64,000 bases of DNA from an uncultured Aquitalea sp. Its GTDB lineage: Bacteria; Pseudomonadota; Gammaproteobacteria; Burkholderiales; Chromobacteriaceae. The translations under genes were made by a program, and so were the position numbers. Shown piece after piece: positions 51,664 through 60,515 of this stretch. The notes beneath the pieces are model-generated. The model was not told the origin of the DNA, searched no databases, and was given only the letters and a program-made list of their open reading frames with translations. Position 1 is the stretch's first letter. Each line of letters opens with the position of its first letter. The stretch is from NCBI RefSeq assembly GCF_945957525.1, contig NZ_CAMFLA010000005.1, positions 164,592-228,591 on the forward strand, given 5' to 3'.

Positions 51664-52965
51664 TCAGTGCCCGGCGAGCAGCGCCGCCAGCGCTATCAGC
51701 ATGGCGGACGTGGCCAGCAGCAGGGTGGGCAGGCAGCGGCGCGCCAGCGCTTTGCCGCCCAGCGTCGCCATCAGGCTGAATTTGAAGATATTGTTGGCCA
51801 GCACCGCCAGCGCCACTGCGGTGGCCACCTGCTGACCGTCAAGCCGTCCTTCGGCAAACAGGTTGAGCGAGGTGAGGGTGATGGCGTCCACATCGTTGAT
51901 GCCGGAAATCAGCGCCACCACGTATACCCCCTTGCTGCCGAATTCGGCATTGAGCCAGGCGGCGCAGAACATCACCAGCCCGAACATCAGGCCGAAACCG
52001 ATGGCGATTTTCAGCTCGGAAGGGTTGCTCAGCGTGAGTTCCGGCTGGTTTTGCCCGGCGCCGGCCTGTCGCGTTTGCCACAGTGACGCCGCCAGTCCGG
52101 CGAGCAGCGCCGGCAGCATGATGGCCGCCACGCTGGGTAGCGCCGCCAGGTCGATGACCGCCGCCAGCAGGGTCAGCCGCGCAAACAACACCAGATTGGC
52201 CAGCAAGATGACGGAGGCGGCAAGGTTGGCCGAAGCCGGGTTGGTGCGGGCTTCGCGCGCGTAGACCAGCGTGGTGGCAGTGGAGGATACCAGCCCGCCC
52301 ATCAGGCCGAGCAGCGGGCCGCCGATGCGTTCGCCAAGGATTTTCACCGCCAGGTAGCCCACCAGCCCGATGCCGACGATCAGTGTCACCATCAGCCAGA
52401 TATGGTGCGGGTTGAGCGCCTGATAGGGGCCGAAGGCGCGATTGGGCAGCAGCGGCAGCACGATGGAGGACAGCGCGGCAAACTGCAGCAGGGACAGCAG
52501 GTCCCGGCGATCCAGCTTGTGGGAGAAACCGGTGAGTTCGGGTTTCAGATACAGCAGGCTGGTGGTAACGATGCCCAGCGCGACCGCCAGGCCGCCCATA
52601 TCGCGCCATACCAGCGCGCCCAGACAATAGGCCACCAGCAAGGCGACGATGGTGGTGGTGCGCGGCTCGCGCGGTTCATTGGGTTCGCTGTGGCCGTTGT
52701 GTTCCGGCAGGAAGCCGAACAGGCTGACGGCGATGAAGCCGGCGGTTTGCAACAGCGGCAGATTGCCGACGCCGTCCAGCATCGCGGCCAGGGTGCCCAG
52801 CAGGCAGGCCAGCGGAAAGGTGCGGATGCCGGCCAGTACATGGCGCTTGCGTTCGCGTTCCACGCCCATCAGCAGGCCGATGGCAAGGCTGGTGGCGAAC
52901 AGCGGCAGGGTTTCGAAGGGGCTGCCTTTGAGGGTGATCCAGCTGGCCGGGTCCATGCCGCTCAT
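51664..52965 (-). CDS. MgtC/SapB-DUF4010 membrane protein
   Basis: A 433-residue protein with many hydrophobic segments. The N-terminal MgtC/SapB-type domain (FATSLAIGLLMGVERERKRH..AGIRTFPLACLLGTLAA) is followed by a DUF4010 domain with GLMGGLVSSTATTLVYAREAR and ISGINDVDAITLTSLNLF. Full MgtC is tied to magnesium limitation and intracellular survival; for this fused form the function is unknown. The ATG at 52965 follows GGAGG with 8 bp spacing. It is probably co-transcribed with the DUF817 gene. Confidence 0.9.
   Translation of the reverse strand: MSGMDPASWITLKGSPFETLPLFATSLAIGLLMGVERERKRHVLAGIRTFPLACLLGTLAAMLDGVGNLPLLQTAGFIAVSLFGFLPEHNGHSEPNEPREPRTTTIVALLVAYCLGALVWRDMGGLAVALGIVTTSLLYLKPELTGFSHKLDRRDLLSLLQFAALSSIVLPLLPNRAFGPYQALNPHHIWLMVTLIVGIGLVGYLAVKILGERIGGPLLGLMGGLVSSTATTLVYAREARTNPASANLAASVILLANLVLFARLTLLAAVIDLAALPSVAAIMLPALLAGLAASLWQTRQAGAGQNQPELTLSNPSELKIAIGFGLMFGLVMFCAAWLNAEFGSKGVYVVALISGINDVDAITLTSLNLFAEGRLDGQQVATAVALAVLANNIFKFSLMATLGGKALARRCLPTLLLATSAMLIALAALLAGH
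52223..52234 (+). repeat. DUS-like 12-mer, exact copy (antisense in MgtC/DUF4010 gene)
   Basis: AGGTTGGCCGAA on the non-coding strand of the gene. Confidence 0.75.
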
Positions 52966-53035
52966 TGTTGTTGCCTCCCATGGCGCTGCGGGTTGTCTGT
53001 CACATCACGTCATGAGCCCGGACCGGGCGGCTGCG

Positions 53036-54886
53036 TCAGGCTTCGGCCAACCAGTTGTCGATGCTGCGCTGGATGCCGGCGGCGTTCAGGCCGCAATCGG
53101 CCAGCAGAATGGCCGGATCGCCATGCTCGACGTAGTCGTCCGGCAGGCCCAGCAGCAGGGCGGGACGGGCAATGCCCATCGCCTGCATGGCTTCCAGACA
53201 GGCCGAGCCCGCGCCGCCCATCACCACGTTTTCTTCCACGGTCACCACCACGTCGTGGCTGTCGGCCAGCTCGCGCACCAGCGCGGCGTCCAGCGGTTTG
53301 ACGAAGCGCATGTCGGCCACGGTGGCGTCCAGCGCTTCGGCGGCGGCCAGCGCCGGGCTCACCATGCTGCCAAAGGCGAGGATGGCGATTTTCTTGCCGC
53401 GGCGACGCACCACGCCCTTGCCGACGGGCAGCGCCTGCATGTCCTGCTGGATTTCCACGCCCGGACCCACGCCGCGCGGGTAACGCACGGCGGTGGGGCT
53501 GTCCATGCGGAAGGCGGTGTACAGCAACTGACGGCATTCGTTTTCATCGGACGGTGCGATGACCGTCATGTTGGGAATGCAGCGCAAGAAGGACAGATCG
53601 AAAGCGCCTGCGTGCGTCGGACCATCGGCGCCCACCAGGCCGGCGCGGTCGATGGCGAACATCACCGGCAGGTTTTGCAGCGCCACGTCGTGGATCAGCT
53701 GGTCGTAGGCGCGTTGCAGGAAGGTGGAGTAGATGGCCACCACCGGCTTGGCGCCGTCGCAAGCCAGACCGCCGGCGAAAGTGACGGCGTGCTGTTCGGC
53801 GATGGCTACATCGAAGTAGCGGTCCGGGTGCTCTTTCTCAAAGCGCACCAGCCCGGAGCCCTCGCGCATGGCGGGGGTGATGCCCACCAGGCGCGGGTCC
53901 AGTTTGGCCATGTCGCAGATCCAGTCGCCGAAAATCTGCGTGTACTGCGGCTTGCCGCCGCTCTTGGAGCCGGCCAGGCCGTTGAGCGGGTCGAACTTGG
54001 TGACGCCGTGGTATTTCACCGGGTCGTTTTCGGCCAACTTGTAGCCGTGGCCCTTCTTGGTGACGATGTGCAGGAACTGCGGGCCCTTCAGGCTGCGGAT
54101 GTTCTTCAGCGTATCCACCAGCACATCCACATCGTGACCGTCGATCGGGCCGATGTAGTTGAAGCCGAATTCTTCGAACAGGGTGCCCGGGGTGAAGAAG
54201 CCCTTGACGTGCTCTTCCATTTTGCTGGCGATCTCGCGCAGCGGCGGCGCAATGCCCAGCACCTTGCTGGAGCCTTCGCGCATGGCGGCATAGAAGCGGC
54301 CGGACATCAGCTTGGCGAGATAGTTGTTGAGCGCGCCGACATTGGGCGAGATCGACATATCGTTGTCGTTGAGGATCACCAGCAGATCGGTATCCATCGC
54401 ACCGGCGTTGTTGAGCGCCTCGAAGGCCTGGCCGGCGGTCATCGCGCCGTCGCCGATGATGGCCACGCATTTGCGATCCGCGCCCAGCATCTTGCTGGCG
54501 GCCGCCATGCCCAGCGCCGCGCCGATGGAGGTGGAGGAATGGCCGACGCCAAAGGTGTCGTATTCCGATTCCTCGCGCTTGGGAAAGCCCGCCAGCCCGC
54601 CTTTCTGGCGCATGGTGTCCATGCGCAGGCGACGGCCGGTGAGAATCTTGTGCGGGTAGGTCTGGTGGCCCACGTCCCACACCAGGCGGTCGTCCGGGGT
54701 GTTGAAGACGTAGTGCAGGGCGATGGTCAGTTCTACGCTGCCGAGATTGGAAGCGAAGTGGCCACCGGTCTTGCTGACGGAATCCACCAGAAACTGGCGC
54801 AGTTCGGCGGCCAGTTGCGGCAGTTGCTGGCGGCCCAGCTTGCGCAGGTCGGCGGGGGTGTCGATGGTTTCAAGCAGCGGATACAT
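53036..54886 (-). CDS. dxs: 1-deoxy-D-xylulose-5-phosphate synthase
   Basis: A 616-residue TPP enzyme that joins pyruvate and glyceraldehyde-3-phosphate, the first step of the MEP isoprenoid pathway. Landmarks are [34 protein letters not shown], the TPP motif [37 protein letters not shown] and the C-terminal domain ([14 protein letters not shown]). ATG 54886 ([15 protein letters not shown]) is the natural start; the upstream extension overlaps ispA. It is the last gene of xseB-ispA-dxs. Confidence 0.96.
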   Translation of the reverse strand: MYPLLETIDTPADLRKLGRQQLPQLAAELRQFLVDSVSKTGGHFASNLGSVELTIALHYVFNTPDDRLVWDVGHQTYPHKILTGRRLRMDTMRQKGGLAGFPKREESEYDTFGVGHSSTSIGAALGMAAASKMLGADRKCVAIIGDGAMTAGQAFEALNNAGAMDTDLLVILNDNDMSISPNVGALNNYLAKLMSGRFYAAMREGSSKVLGIAPPLREIASKMEEHVKGFFTPGTLFEEFGFNYIGPIDGHDVDVLVDTLKNIRSLKGPQFLHIVTKKGHGYKLAENDPVKYHGVTKFDPLNGLAGSKSGGKPQYTQIFGDWICDMAKLDPRLVGITPAMREGSGLVRFEKEHPDRYFDVAIAEQHAVTFAGGLACDGAKPVVAIYSTFLQRAYDQLIHDVALQNLPVMFAIDRAGLVGADGPTHAGAFDLSFLRCIPNMTVIAPSDENECRQLLYTAFRMDSPTAVRYPRGVGPGVEIQQDMQALPVGKGVVRRRGKKIAILAFGSMVSPALAAAEALDATVADMRFVKPLDAALVRELADSHDVVVTVEENVVMGGAGSACLEAMQAMGIARPALLLGLPDDYVEHGDPAILLADCGLNAAGIQRSIDNWLAEA

Positions 54887-54905
54887 ATTGTTGTTCTTCT
54901 TGCGG

Positions 54906-55802
54906 TTAGAACGAGCGTGCCACGATGTAATCGGCCATGGCCTTGAGCCGGTCGGCGGATGCGCCGAAACCTTCCAGCGCGGCGAAGGCTTCGTCGCGCA
55001 GTTCGCGCGCAAAGCGTTTGGCTGCGGAGAGGCCCATCAGGCTGACGTAGGTGGGTTTGTCGTGCGCGGCGTCCTTGCCGGCGGTCTTGCCCAGCGTGGC
55101 GGTATCGGCTTCGCAGTCCAGCACGTCGTCCACCACCTGAAAGGCGAGGCCGATGCGCTTGGCGAAGATGTCCAGGCGGTCTTTTTCTTCGGCGCTCAGC
55201 GGTTTGCCCGCCAGCGCGCCCAACAGCACGGCGGCGCGAATCAGCGCGCCGGTTTTCAGCATGTGCATGAATTCCAGTTCGGGCAGGCTGAGGGCCTGGC
55301 CCACGCTGGCCAGATCGATGCCTTGTCCGCCCGCCATGCCGGCGTGGCCGGAGGCGCGCGCCAGCAGGTGGGTCATGGCCAGCTGGTTGGCCGGCTCCAC
55401 GCCCGCCATGGGGGCGCTGATGGTTTCAAAGGCCAGCGTTTGCAGGGCGTCGCCGGCCAGCAGGGCGGTGGCCTCGTCGTAGGCGACATGACAGGTGGGC
55501 TTGCCGCGGCGCAGCACGTCGTCGTCCATGCAGGGCATGTCGTCGTGCACCAGCGAGTACACATGCACCATTTCCAGCGCGGCGGCCACGCGCGCCAGAT
55601 TGTCTTCCGAGGCGCCGGTGATTTCACCAGCGGCGAAAGCCAGCAGCGGTCGCACGCGCTTGCCGCCGCCCAGCGTCACGTAACGCATGGCCTCATGCAG
55701 GCGGGGGGGCAGGGTGTCGGCGTGCGGCAGGAAAGCCGCCAGTGCGGTTTCCATGTGTTGCTGGATGCGGGTCATCCAGCCGATGAAGGAGTCATTGGCC
55801 AT
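54906..55802 (-). CDS. ispA: Farnesyl diphosphate synthase
   Basis: A 298-residue trans-prenyl synthase. The first aspartate-rich motif is [10 protein letters not shown] and the second [19 protein letters not shown] binds the diphosphate. It makes farnesyl diphosphate from IPP and DMAPP downstream of Dxs. Its start overlaps the xseB end by 11 bp, indicating translational coupling. Confidence 0.95.
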   Translation of the reverse strand: MANDSFIGWMTRIQQHMETALAAFLPHADTLPPRLHEAMRYVTLGGGKRVRPLLAFAAGEITGASEDNLARVAAALEMVHVYSLVHDDMPCMDDDVLRRGKPTCHVAYDEATALLAGDALQTLAFETISAPMAGVEPANQLAMTHLLARASGHAGMAGGQGIDLASVGQALSLPELEFMHMLKTGALIRAAVLLGALAGKPLSAEEKDRLDIFAKRIGLAFQVVDDVLDCEADTATLGKTAGKDAAHDKPTYVSLMGLSAAKRFARELRDEAFAALEGFGASADRLKAMADYIVARSF

Positions 55803-56025
55803 TCGGCAGGTCCAGCGGTTTGAGTTCGTCGTTTTCCAGAATCTTCAGCTGCTGCTCGGCGTCGGCCAGTTTGCCCTGGCAGAGCTTGATCAGCTCGATG
55901 CCCTGCTTGTACGAGGCCAGCGCGGTCTCCAGCGGCATGTCGCCGCTTTCCATCGACTGGATGATGTCTTCCAGTTCGGCCAGCGCCGTCTCGAAAGTGG
56001 CGGCTGCTTTGGCGGGTTTCGCCAT
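55792..56025 (-). CDS. xseB: Exodeoxyribonuclease VII small subunit
   Basis: A 77-residue protein with the XseB core FETALAELEDIIQSMESGDMPLETALASYKQGIELIKLCQ, the usual length. Together with XseA it degrades single-stranded DNA. Position ahead of ispA and dxs is the classic proteobacterial arrangement. Confidence 0.96.
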   Translation of the reverse strand: MAKPAKAAATFETALAELEDIIQSMESGDMPLETALASYKQGIELIKLCQGKLADAEQQLKILENDELKPLDLPNGQ

Positions 56026-56152
56026 GGCGGGTTCCTTGCGCGTCAAATCGGTAGTCGGCCATTTTAGTGCATTTCGCCGCCGGCCCGGCAATTTTGTCGG
56101 CGACGTGCGATTGGTGTAGTGTGCCGGCAAACCATCCACAACGGGAGAGATC

Positions 56153-56986
56153 ATGGCTCAGGCACCCTGCGTGCTCATCACCGGCTGCTCCAGCGGCATC
56201 GGCTACCACACGGCGCATTATCTGAAGGCGCGCGGCTGGCGGGTATTCGCCACCTGCCGCAAGGCGGAGGATGCGGCAAGGTTGGCCGAAGAGGGCTTTG
56301 ACAGCCTGACGCTGGATGTGGACGACAGCGCTTCCATCCGCGCGGCGCTGGATGCGGTGCTGGCTCTGAGCGGCGGCAGGCTGGACGCCTTGTTCAACAA
56401 TGCCGGTTTTGGCCAGCCCGGCGCGGTGGAGGATGTTTCCCGCAGCGCCATGCGCCAGCAGTTCGAGACCAATCTGTTTGGCGCGTGGGAACTCACCAAC
56501 GCCGTGTTGCCGCTGATGCGGCGGCAGGGGCATGGCCGCATCGTGTTCAACAGCTCCATTCTGGGTTTTGCCGCAATGCGCTGGCGCGGCGCTTACAACG
56601 CCAGCAAGTTTGCCATGGAGGGCCTGTGCGACACGCTGCGCCAGGAGCTGACCGGCAGCGGGGTGTATGTGTCGCTGGTGGAGCCAGGGCCGATTGAAAG
56701 CCGCTTCCGTCCCAATGCGCTGCAGAAATTCCTCGCCAATATCGACGCCGAGGCCAGCGTGCATTGCGAGGCTTACCGGCAGCAGCTGGCGCGCCTGAAG
56801 AAAGAAGGCCATGCAGCGCCCTTCACCTTGCCGGCCACAGCGGTGGCGGCGGATGTTTACCGTGCGCTGACCAGCCGCCGCCCGGCGGCGCGCTATCGCG
56901 TTACCACTCCTACCAAGGTGTTCTGGTATCTCAAGCGGCTGTTGCCCACGCGCTGGTTCGACAAGGCGCTTTACAAGGCGGTGTGA
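56153..56986 (+). CDS. Short-chain dehydrogenase/reductase
   Basis: A 277-residue SDR. The cofactor motif TGCSSGIG, the NNAGFGQPGAVED loop, Ser in FNSSILGF and the catalytic YNASKFAM are intact. The C-terminal hydrophobic end (FWYLKRLLPTRWFDKALY) resembles SDRs acting on lipids or retinol-like substrates; the substrate is unknown. The ATG follows GGGAGAG. Its last 16 bp overlap the convergent LysR gene. An exact copy of the dispersed 12-mer lies at 56279 and encodes RLAE. Confidence 0.9.
   Translation: MAQAPCVLITGCSSGIGYHTAHYLKARGWRVFATCRKAEDAARLAEEGFDSLTLDVDDSASIRAALDAVLALSGGRLDALFNNAGFGQPGAVEDVSRSAMRQQFETNLFGAWELTNAVLPLMRRQGHGRIVFNSSILGFAAMRWRGAYNASKFAMEGLCDTLRQELTGSGVYVSLVEPGPIESRFRPNALQKFLANIDAEASVHCEAYRQQLARLKKEGHAAPFTLPATAVAADVYRALTSRRPAARYRVTTPTKVFWYLKRLLPTRWFDKALYKAV
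56279..56290 (+). repeat. DUS-like 12-mer, exact copy (in SDR gene)
   Basis: AGGTTGGCCGAA; in frame it encodes RLAE. Confidence 0.75.
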
Positions 56987-57849
56987 GCCTCTTCTGACAA
57001 CAGCTTGTCCAGCATCCAGGCGGCCGCGCGTCCCGGCGCGCGCCGTTGCGACCACACCAGGTCGATCTCCAGCCGGCGTGGCCAGCCCGCTACCGCCAGC
57101 GCCTGCAATTCCCCGCCGCCGAAACTGTTGGCCAGACTCTCCGGCAGATCAGCCCAGCCAAAGCCCAGCTTCGTCATTTCCAGCAGCAACAGATAACTCG
57201 GGGCCGACCAGCAGCGGGTGCCGATGGTGGGAGCGGGCGGGCCGTAATAAGTGTTGAGCCGCAGCTCGCGGTGTTCGGCCAACCTCTCTGGCGTGAGCGC
57301 GGTTTCTGCGGCCAGCGGGTGATGGCGCGCCACATACACCAGGCTGCGGCTGGCCTCGCGCAGGCGGCGGTGCCCGATGCCTGCCGGATAGGCCGGCAGC
57401 GCAGAGACAAAGCCCAGTTGGGCGCGGTCGGTCTGGATGAGGTCGATCACGTCTTCTTTTTCCGCCACCAGGCACTCCAGCTCCAGTTCGGGAAACTGTT
57501 CATCAAAGCGGCGTATCACCGCCTCGAAAGGCGCGGACTGGAAGGTTTCTGACAGCGCCAGCGTCAGGCGTGGTTCCAGCCCGCCGCCAAGCAGGCTGGC
57601 CAGACGGTTCAGGCCGTCGCTGGCTTGCAGCACTTGCCGCGCCTGCGCCAGCAGTTGCTGGCCGGCAGAGGTCAGTGCCGGCTGGCGGCCAGCGCGGTTG
57701 AACAGTTCTACTCCAAGGTCGATTTCCAGGTTGGCGATGGCTTCGCTGATGGTGGACTGGCTTTTTCCCAAGCGCCGCGCGGCGGCGGAAAACGACCCGG
57801 TTTCTACGGCGGTGCTGAAGGCCTGCAGCGCATCGATTGATGCTGACAT
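56971..57849 (-). CDS. LysR family transcriptional regulator
   Basis: A 292-residue LysR regulator. The N-terminal helix-turn-helix (LQAFSTAVETGSFSAAARRLGKSQSTISEAIANLEIDLGVELFNR) is followed by the effector domain. It is divergent from the PACE/SMR efflux genes (93-bp gap), which makes it their likely regulator; it also converges with the SDR gene. The inducer is unknown. The start at 57849 follows GGAGA. An exact 12-mer copy at 57274 again encodes RLAE. Confidence 0.92.
   Translation of the reverse strand: MSASIDALQAFSTAVETGSFSAAARRLGKSQSTISEAIANLEIDLGVELFNRAGRQPALTSAGQQLLAQARQVLQASDGLNRLASLLGGGLEPRLTLALSETFQSAPFEAVIRRFDEQFPELELECLVAEKEDVIDLIQTDRAQLGFVSALPAYPAGIGHRRLREASRSLVYVARHHPLAAETALTPERLAEHRELRLNTYYGPPAPTIGTRCWSAPSYLLLLEMTKLGFGWADLPESLANSFGGGELQALAVAGWPRRLEIDLVWSQRRAPGRAAAWMLDKLLSEEAHTAL
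57274..57285 (-). repeat. DUS-like 12-mer, exact copy (in LysR gene)
   Basis: Minus-strand AGGTTGGCCGAA; in frame of the LysR gene it encodes RLAE. Confidence 0.75.
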
Positions 57850-57942
57850 ATCGGTTTCTCCGATGAGTTTTATCTTATAACTATCCGATAAACCCATCAA
57901 AATGTCAGCCATTCCACATTCGCGATACGGCAAGGAGGCCAC

Positions 57943-58398
57943 ATGCAACAGGATAAAACTCTAATGGAGCGAGTGTTTCACGCCGTGCTCTATGAGGTTT
58001 GCGCCATGATCATGCTGGTGCCGCTGGCGGCATGGCTGATGGGTAAGGGGATGGGCGAGATGGGCTGGCTGGCCTTCATGATGTCTTGCAGTGCCATGCT
58101 GTGGAACATGGTGTTCAACGCCCTGTTCGATAAGGCGGAAAAGGCTTGGGGTCTGCGCCGCACGCCCTTGCTGCGGGTGGCTCACGCTTTGTTGTTTGAA
58201 GGCGGTCTGGTGTTTGCGCTGGTGCCGCTGGCGGCTTGGTGGCTGAACGTGTCCTGGTGGGAGGCGTTCCTGCTGGATGTCGGTTTCTTTGTTTTCTTCC
58301 TGCCGTATACCTACGTTTTCAATCTCGTTTACGACCTGCTTCGTCAACGTGTCATGAAGCGTCGGCATGCTGACAGGCTTTGCATGAATGGAGAGTAA
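57943..58398 (+). CDS. PACE family efflux transporter
   Basis: A 151-residue membrane protein built of two tandem bacterial transmembrane-pair domains. The first has RVFHAVLYEVCAMIM and WNMVFNALFDKAE, the second RVAHALLFEGGLVFALVPLAAWW and YTYVFNLVYDLLRQRV; the repeated N-x-x-(F/Y)D motif is typical of PACE (AceI-like) pumps. These export biocides such as chlorhexidine and polyamines. The ATG follows AAGGAGG. It leads the SMR gene. Confidence 0.92.
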   Translation: MQQDKTLMERVFHAVLYEVCAMIMLVPLAAWLMGKGMGEMGWLAFMMSCSAMLWNMVFNALFDKAEKAWGLRRTPLLRVAHALLFEGGLVFALVPLAAWWLNVSWWEAFLLDVGFFVFFLPYTYVFNLVYDLLRQRVMKRRHADRLCMNGE

Positions 58399-58399
58399 G

Positions 58400-58732
58400 G
58401 TGAACGCCTGGGGATTTCTCGCCGTGGCCATCGTTTCAGAAGTGGTGGCCACCTCGGCCATGAAGATGACCGACGGTTTCACGCGGTTCTGGCCGTCTGC
58501 CGTGACCACGCTGGGTTATGTACTGGCCTTTTACATGCTGTCGCAGGCGCTGCGCAGCGTGCCGGTAGGGGTGGCTTACGCCATCTGGTCCGGTGTGGGC
58601 ATCGTGCTGGTGTCCATTGTGGCCTGGCAGTTGTATGGCCAGAAGCTGGACACCCCTGCCGTGCTGGGCATGGCCATGATCATGGGCGGCGTGGCGGTGA
58701 TCAACCTGTTTTCCAGGGCTTCGGCGCATTAA
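58400..58732 (+). CDS. Small multidrug resistance (SMR/EmrE-like) transporter
   Basis: A 110-residue four-helix protein. The essential Glu in AVAIVSEVVATSAMKMTDGF, the conserved VAYAIWSGVGIVLVSIVAW in helix 3 and MIMGGVAVINLFS in helix 4 are those of EmrE/SugE-type pumps. A GTG at 58400 with GGAGAG upstream gives the family's standard length and N-terminus; an ATG at 58388 overlaps the PACE end. It acts in proton-driven export of quaternary cations (family knowledge) and is co-transcribed with the PACE gene. Confidence 0.92.
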   Translation: MNAWGFLAVAIVSEVVATSAMKMTDGFTRFWPSAVTTLGYVLAFYMLSQALRSVPVGVAYAIWSGVGIVLVSIVAWQLYGQKLDTPAVLGMAMIMGGVAVINLFSRASAH

Positions 58733-58960
58733 GAGCGGCCAACAAAATGCCTGATGTTGCGTTGCGCCAGCGTGCCGTACTCCAGTACTGCTTGGGTCGG
58801 CCCGCCTTGCCTCTGTCGTGTGCTGATTTTTGTCTGCCGCGCTAAGACACACCTCCCTTGACCCGGCCTTGCGCCTGCTTTGTGCGCCGCCGCGTCGGGG
58901 CTGCCTGGCCCGGTTTGTCGAGGTGGTTGGGCGGCGGTTTCAATCGCGGGCGCTAGGCTA

Positions 58961-58972
58961 AGGTTGGCCGAA
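58961..58972 (+). repeat. DUS-like 12-mer, exact copy (next to terminator)
   Basis: AGGTTGGCCGAA directly in front of the terminator at 58974. Confidence 0.8.
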
Positions 58973-58973
58973 G

Positions 58974-59004
58974 AAAAAGGGGGCGGATAATCCGCCCCCT
59001 TTTT
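58974..59004. terminator. Bidirectional terminator
   Basis: AAAAAGGGGGCGGA-TAA-TCCGCCCCCTTTTT, a near-perfect 14-bp stem between the SMR gene (+) and the diguanylate cyclase gene (-). Confidence 0.92.
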
Positions 59005-59018
59005 GCGTGCGCCGGCGC

Positions 59019-60287
59019 TCATGTCAGCGGCGAGACATCCCAGTCTCCGCTTTCGCCCGGCCGCTTCTGGCACACCTGATTGCGACCGCGCTGCTTGGCG
59101 TAGTACAGCCGTTCGTCCGCCTGCTTGAGCAGCTGAACGATGTCCGGCGTTTCGCTGCCAGCCAGGCCGATGCTGACGGTAAAGTTCAACTCGCCGCGCG
59201 GCGTGTCCACCACCAGATGGGCCAGCGATTCGCGCAGCTGGTCCAGCCTGCGCAGCCAGGCGGCGGCGTCGGTGGTGCGGCTCAGTACCACGAATTCCTC
59301 GCCGCCGAAACGTGCCACCAGGTCATAAGGAAATTGTGCTTCCATCAGGCGGGCGGTATGCACGATCACCGCGTCGCCAATGTCGTGCCCGTAGTTGTCG
59401 TTGATGCGCTTGAAGTGGTCGATGTCCAGCATGGCTACGCTGTAGCCGCTGTTCAGCTGTTGTACTTTTTCAAAAAAGTGGCGGCGGTTGGACAAGCCGG
59501 ACAAGGGGTCCTTGTTGGCGGAATCCTTCAGTGCCTGCAGGTTTTCCACAAATTCGATATTGCGTGTCACCCGGCAGAAAAATTCTTCAAAGTTGAAGGG
59601 TTTCTGCAGGTAATCGTCCGCTCCGGCCTTGATGAAGCGGGCGGTCATGGTGGGGTCCTGGCTGCCGGAAATGCCGATGATGGCCAGTTTGGTGTGGTCC
59701 ATGAAGCGGCGTATGGTGCTGGTCATGCGCACCCCGTCCATGCCGGGCATGTCGTGGTCGGTCAGAATCAGCCGGATGTCCTTGTTCTCGCGCAGCACCG
59801 CCATGGCCTGCTCTGCGTGCTCCGCCTCCAGCACCTGATACAAATGCCGCGCCAACTGCTGGCGCAGATAGGTGCGCACGGCGGGCGAGTCGTCCACCAC
59901 CAGCACCTTGGTGGCCGGGTTCAACCGGATGCGGCGCAGCAACTTCATCACGTATTCGAAAGCGGAAGGGCTTTCCTTGGGGATGTAGTCCACCACTGGC
60001 ATAGCCAGCACCTTCTCGCGGGTGGTCATGTCGTTGTGCGAGGTGAGCACAACGGTGGGGATGCCTGCTTCCAGCAGCACCGGCAACACCTCGCCGTTGA
60101 TGGCGTCCGGCAGGCAATAGTCGGCCACCGCTGCCATGAAGGAGGGGTTTTCCGCTAGCGCTGCCTTGACCTCGGCCAGCGTGGTGACCGGCACCGGCGT
60201 GTAATCCTGCTTGGCCACCATGCGGCAGAGCGGCCTTATCAACATCAGGCTGTCTTCAATGACCAGTACGCGTGGGGTCGTACTCAT
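59019..60287 (-). CDS. Dual-receiver diguanylate cyclase (PleD-like)
   Basis: A 422-residue response regulator with two receiver domains and one GGDEF domain. REC1 (1-120) has Asp56 (VADYCLPD) where the phospho-acceptor belongs; REC2 (about 126-245) has Asp177 (LILTDHDMPGMDG) and Lys in YLQKPF. The GGDEF domain (about 265-415) has an intact GGEEF at 328-332, so it should make c-di-GMP. The residue pattern before it (FPYDLVARF) lacks the Arg of the RxxD inhibition site, so product inhibition is probably lost. It is monocistronic. Confidence 0.93.
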   Translation of the reverse strand: MSTTPRVLVIEDSLMLIRPLCRMVAKQDYTPVPVTTLAEVKAALAENPSFMAAVADYCLPDAINGEVLPVLLEAGIPTVVLTSHNDMTTREKVLAMPVVDYIPKESPSAFEYVMKLLRRIRLNPATKVLVVDDSPAVRTYLRQQLARHLYQVLEAEHAEQAMAVLRENKDIRLILTDHDMPGMDGVRMTSTIRRFMDHTKLAIIGISGSQDPTMTARFIKAGADDYLQKPFNFEEFFCRVTRNIEFVENLQALKDSANKDPLSGLSNRRHFFEKVQQLNSGYSVAMLDIDHFKRINDNYGHDIGDAVIVHTARLMEAQFPYDLVARFGGEEFVVLSRTTDAAAWLRRLDQLRESLAHLVVDTPRGELNFTVSIGLAGSETPDIVQLLKQADERLYYAKQRGRNQVCQKRPGESGDWDVSPLT

Positions 60288-60515
60288 GTAGTGGAGGCTT
60301 TCAAATTCTGATTGTCTGCAATTGGCATATATTCCAGTGTCTCACTGACAGTGTAAATCATGAATGACAGAGTAAAAGGGCGGATGGCAAACCGTTGTTC
60401 TGGGAATGCCGCGCGCCGCGCGCTGGGGATTCTCGGCGCGGCGCGATGAGAAAGCGGCGAAACGCGGTATAATCAACCCATTTTTTCGCCATTCTGAAGA
60501 ATCACGATTCACACC

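Larger units (their letters stand above)
58733..59018. other. Intergenic region after the SMR gene
   Basis: No gene seen in 286 bp. It ends with an exact 12-mer copy (58961-58972) followed directly by a terminator, the arrangement known for uptake sequences in Neisseria. Confidence 0.6.

Noticed and set aside
60343..60353. Palindrome CACTGACAGTG upstream of valS
   Set aside because: An arm length of five is too short to stand out from chance in a 228-bp gap.
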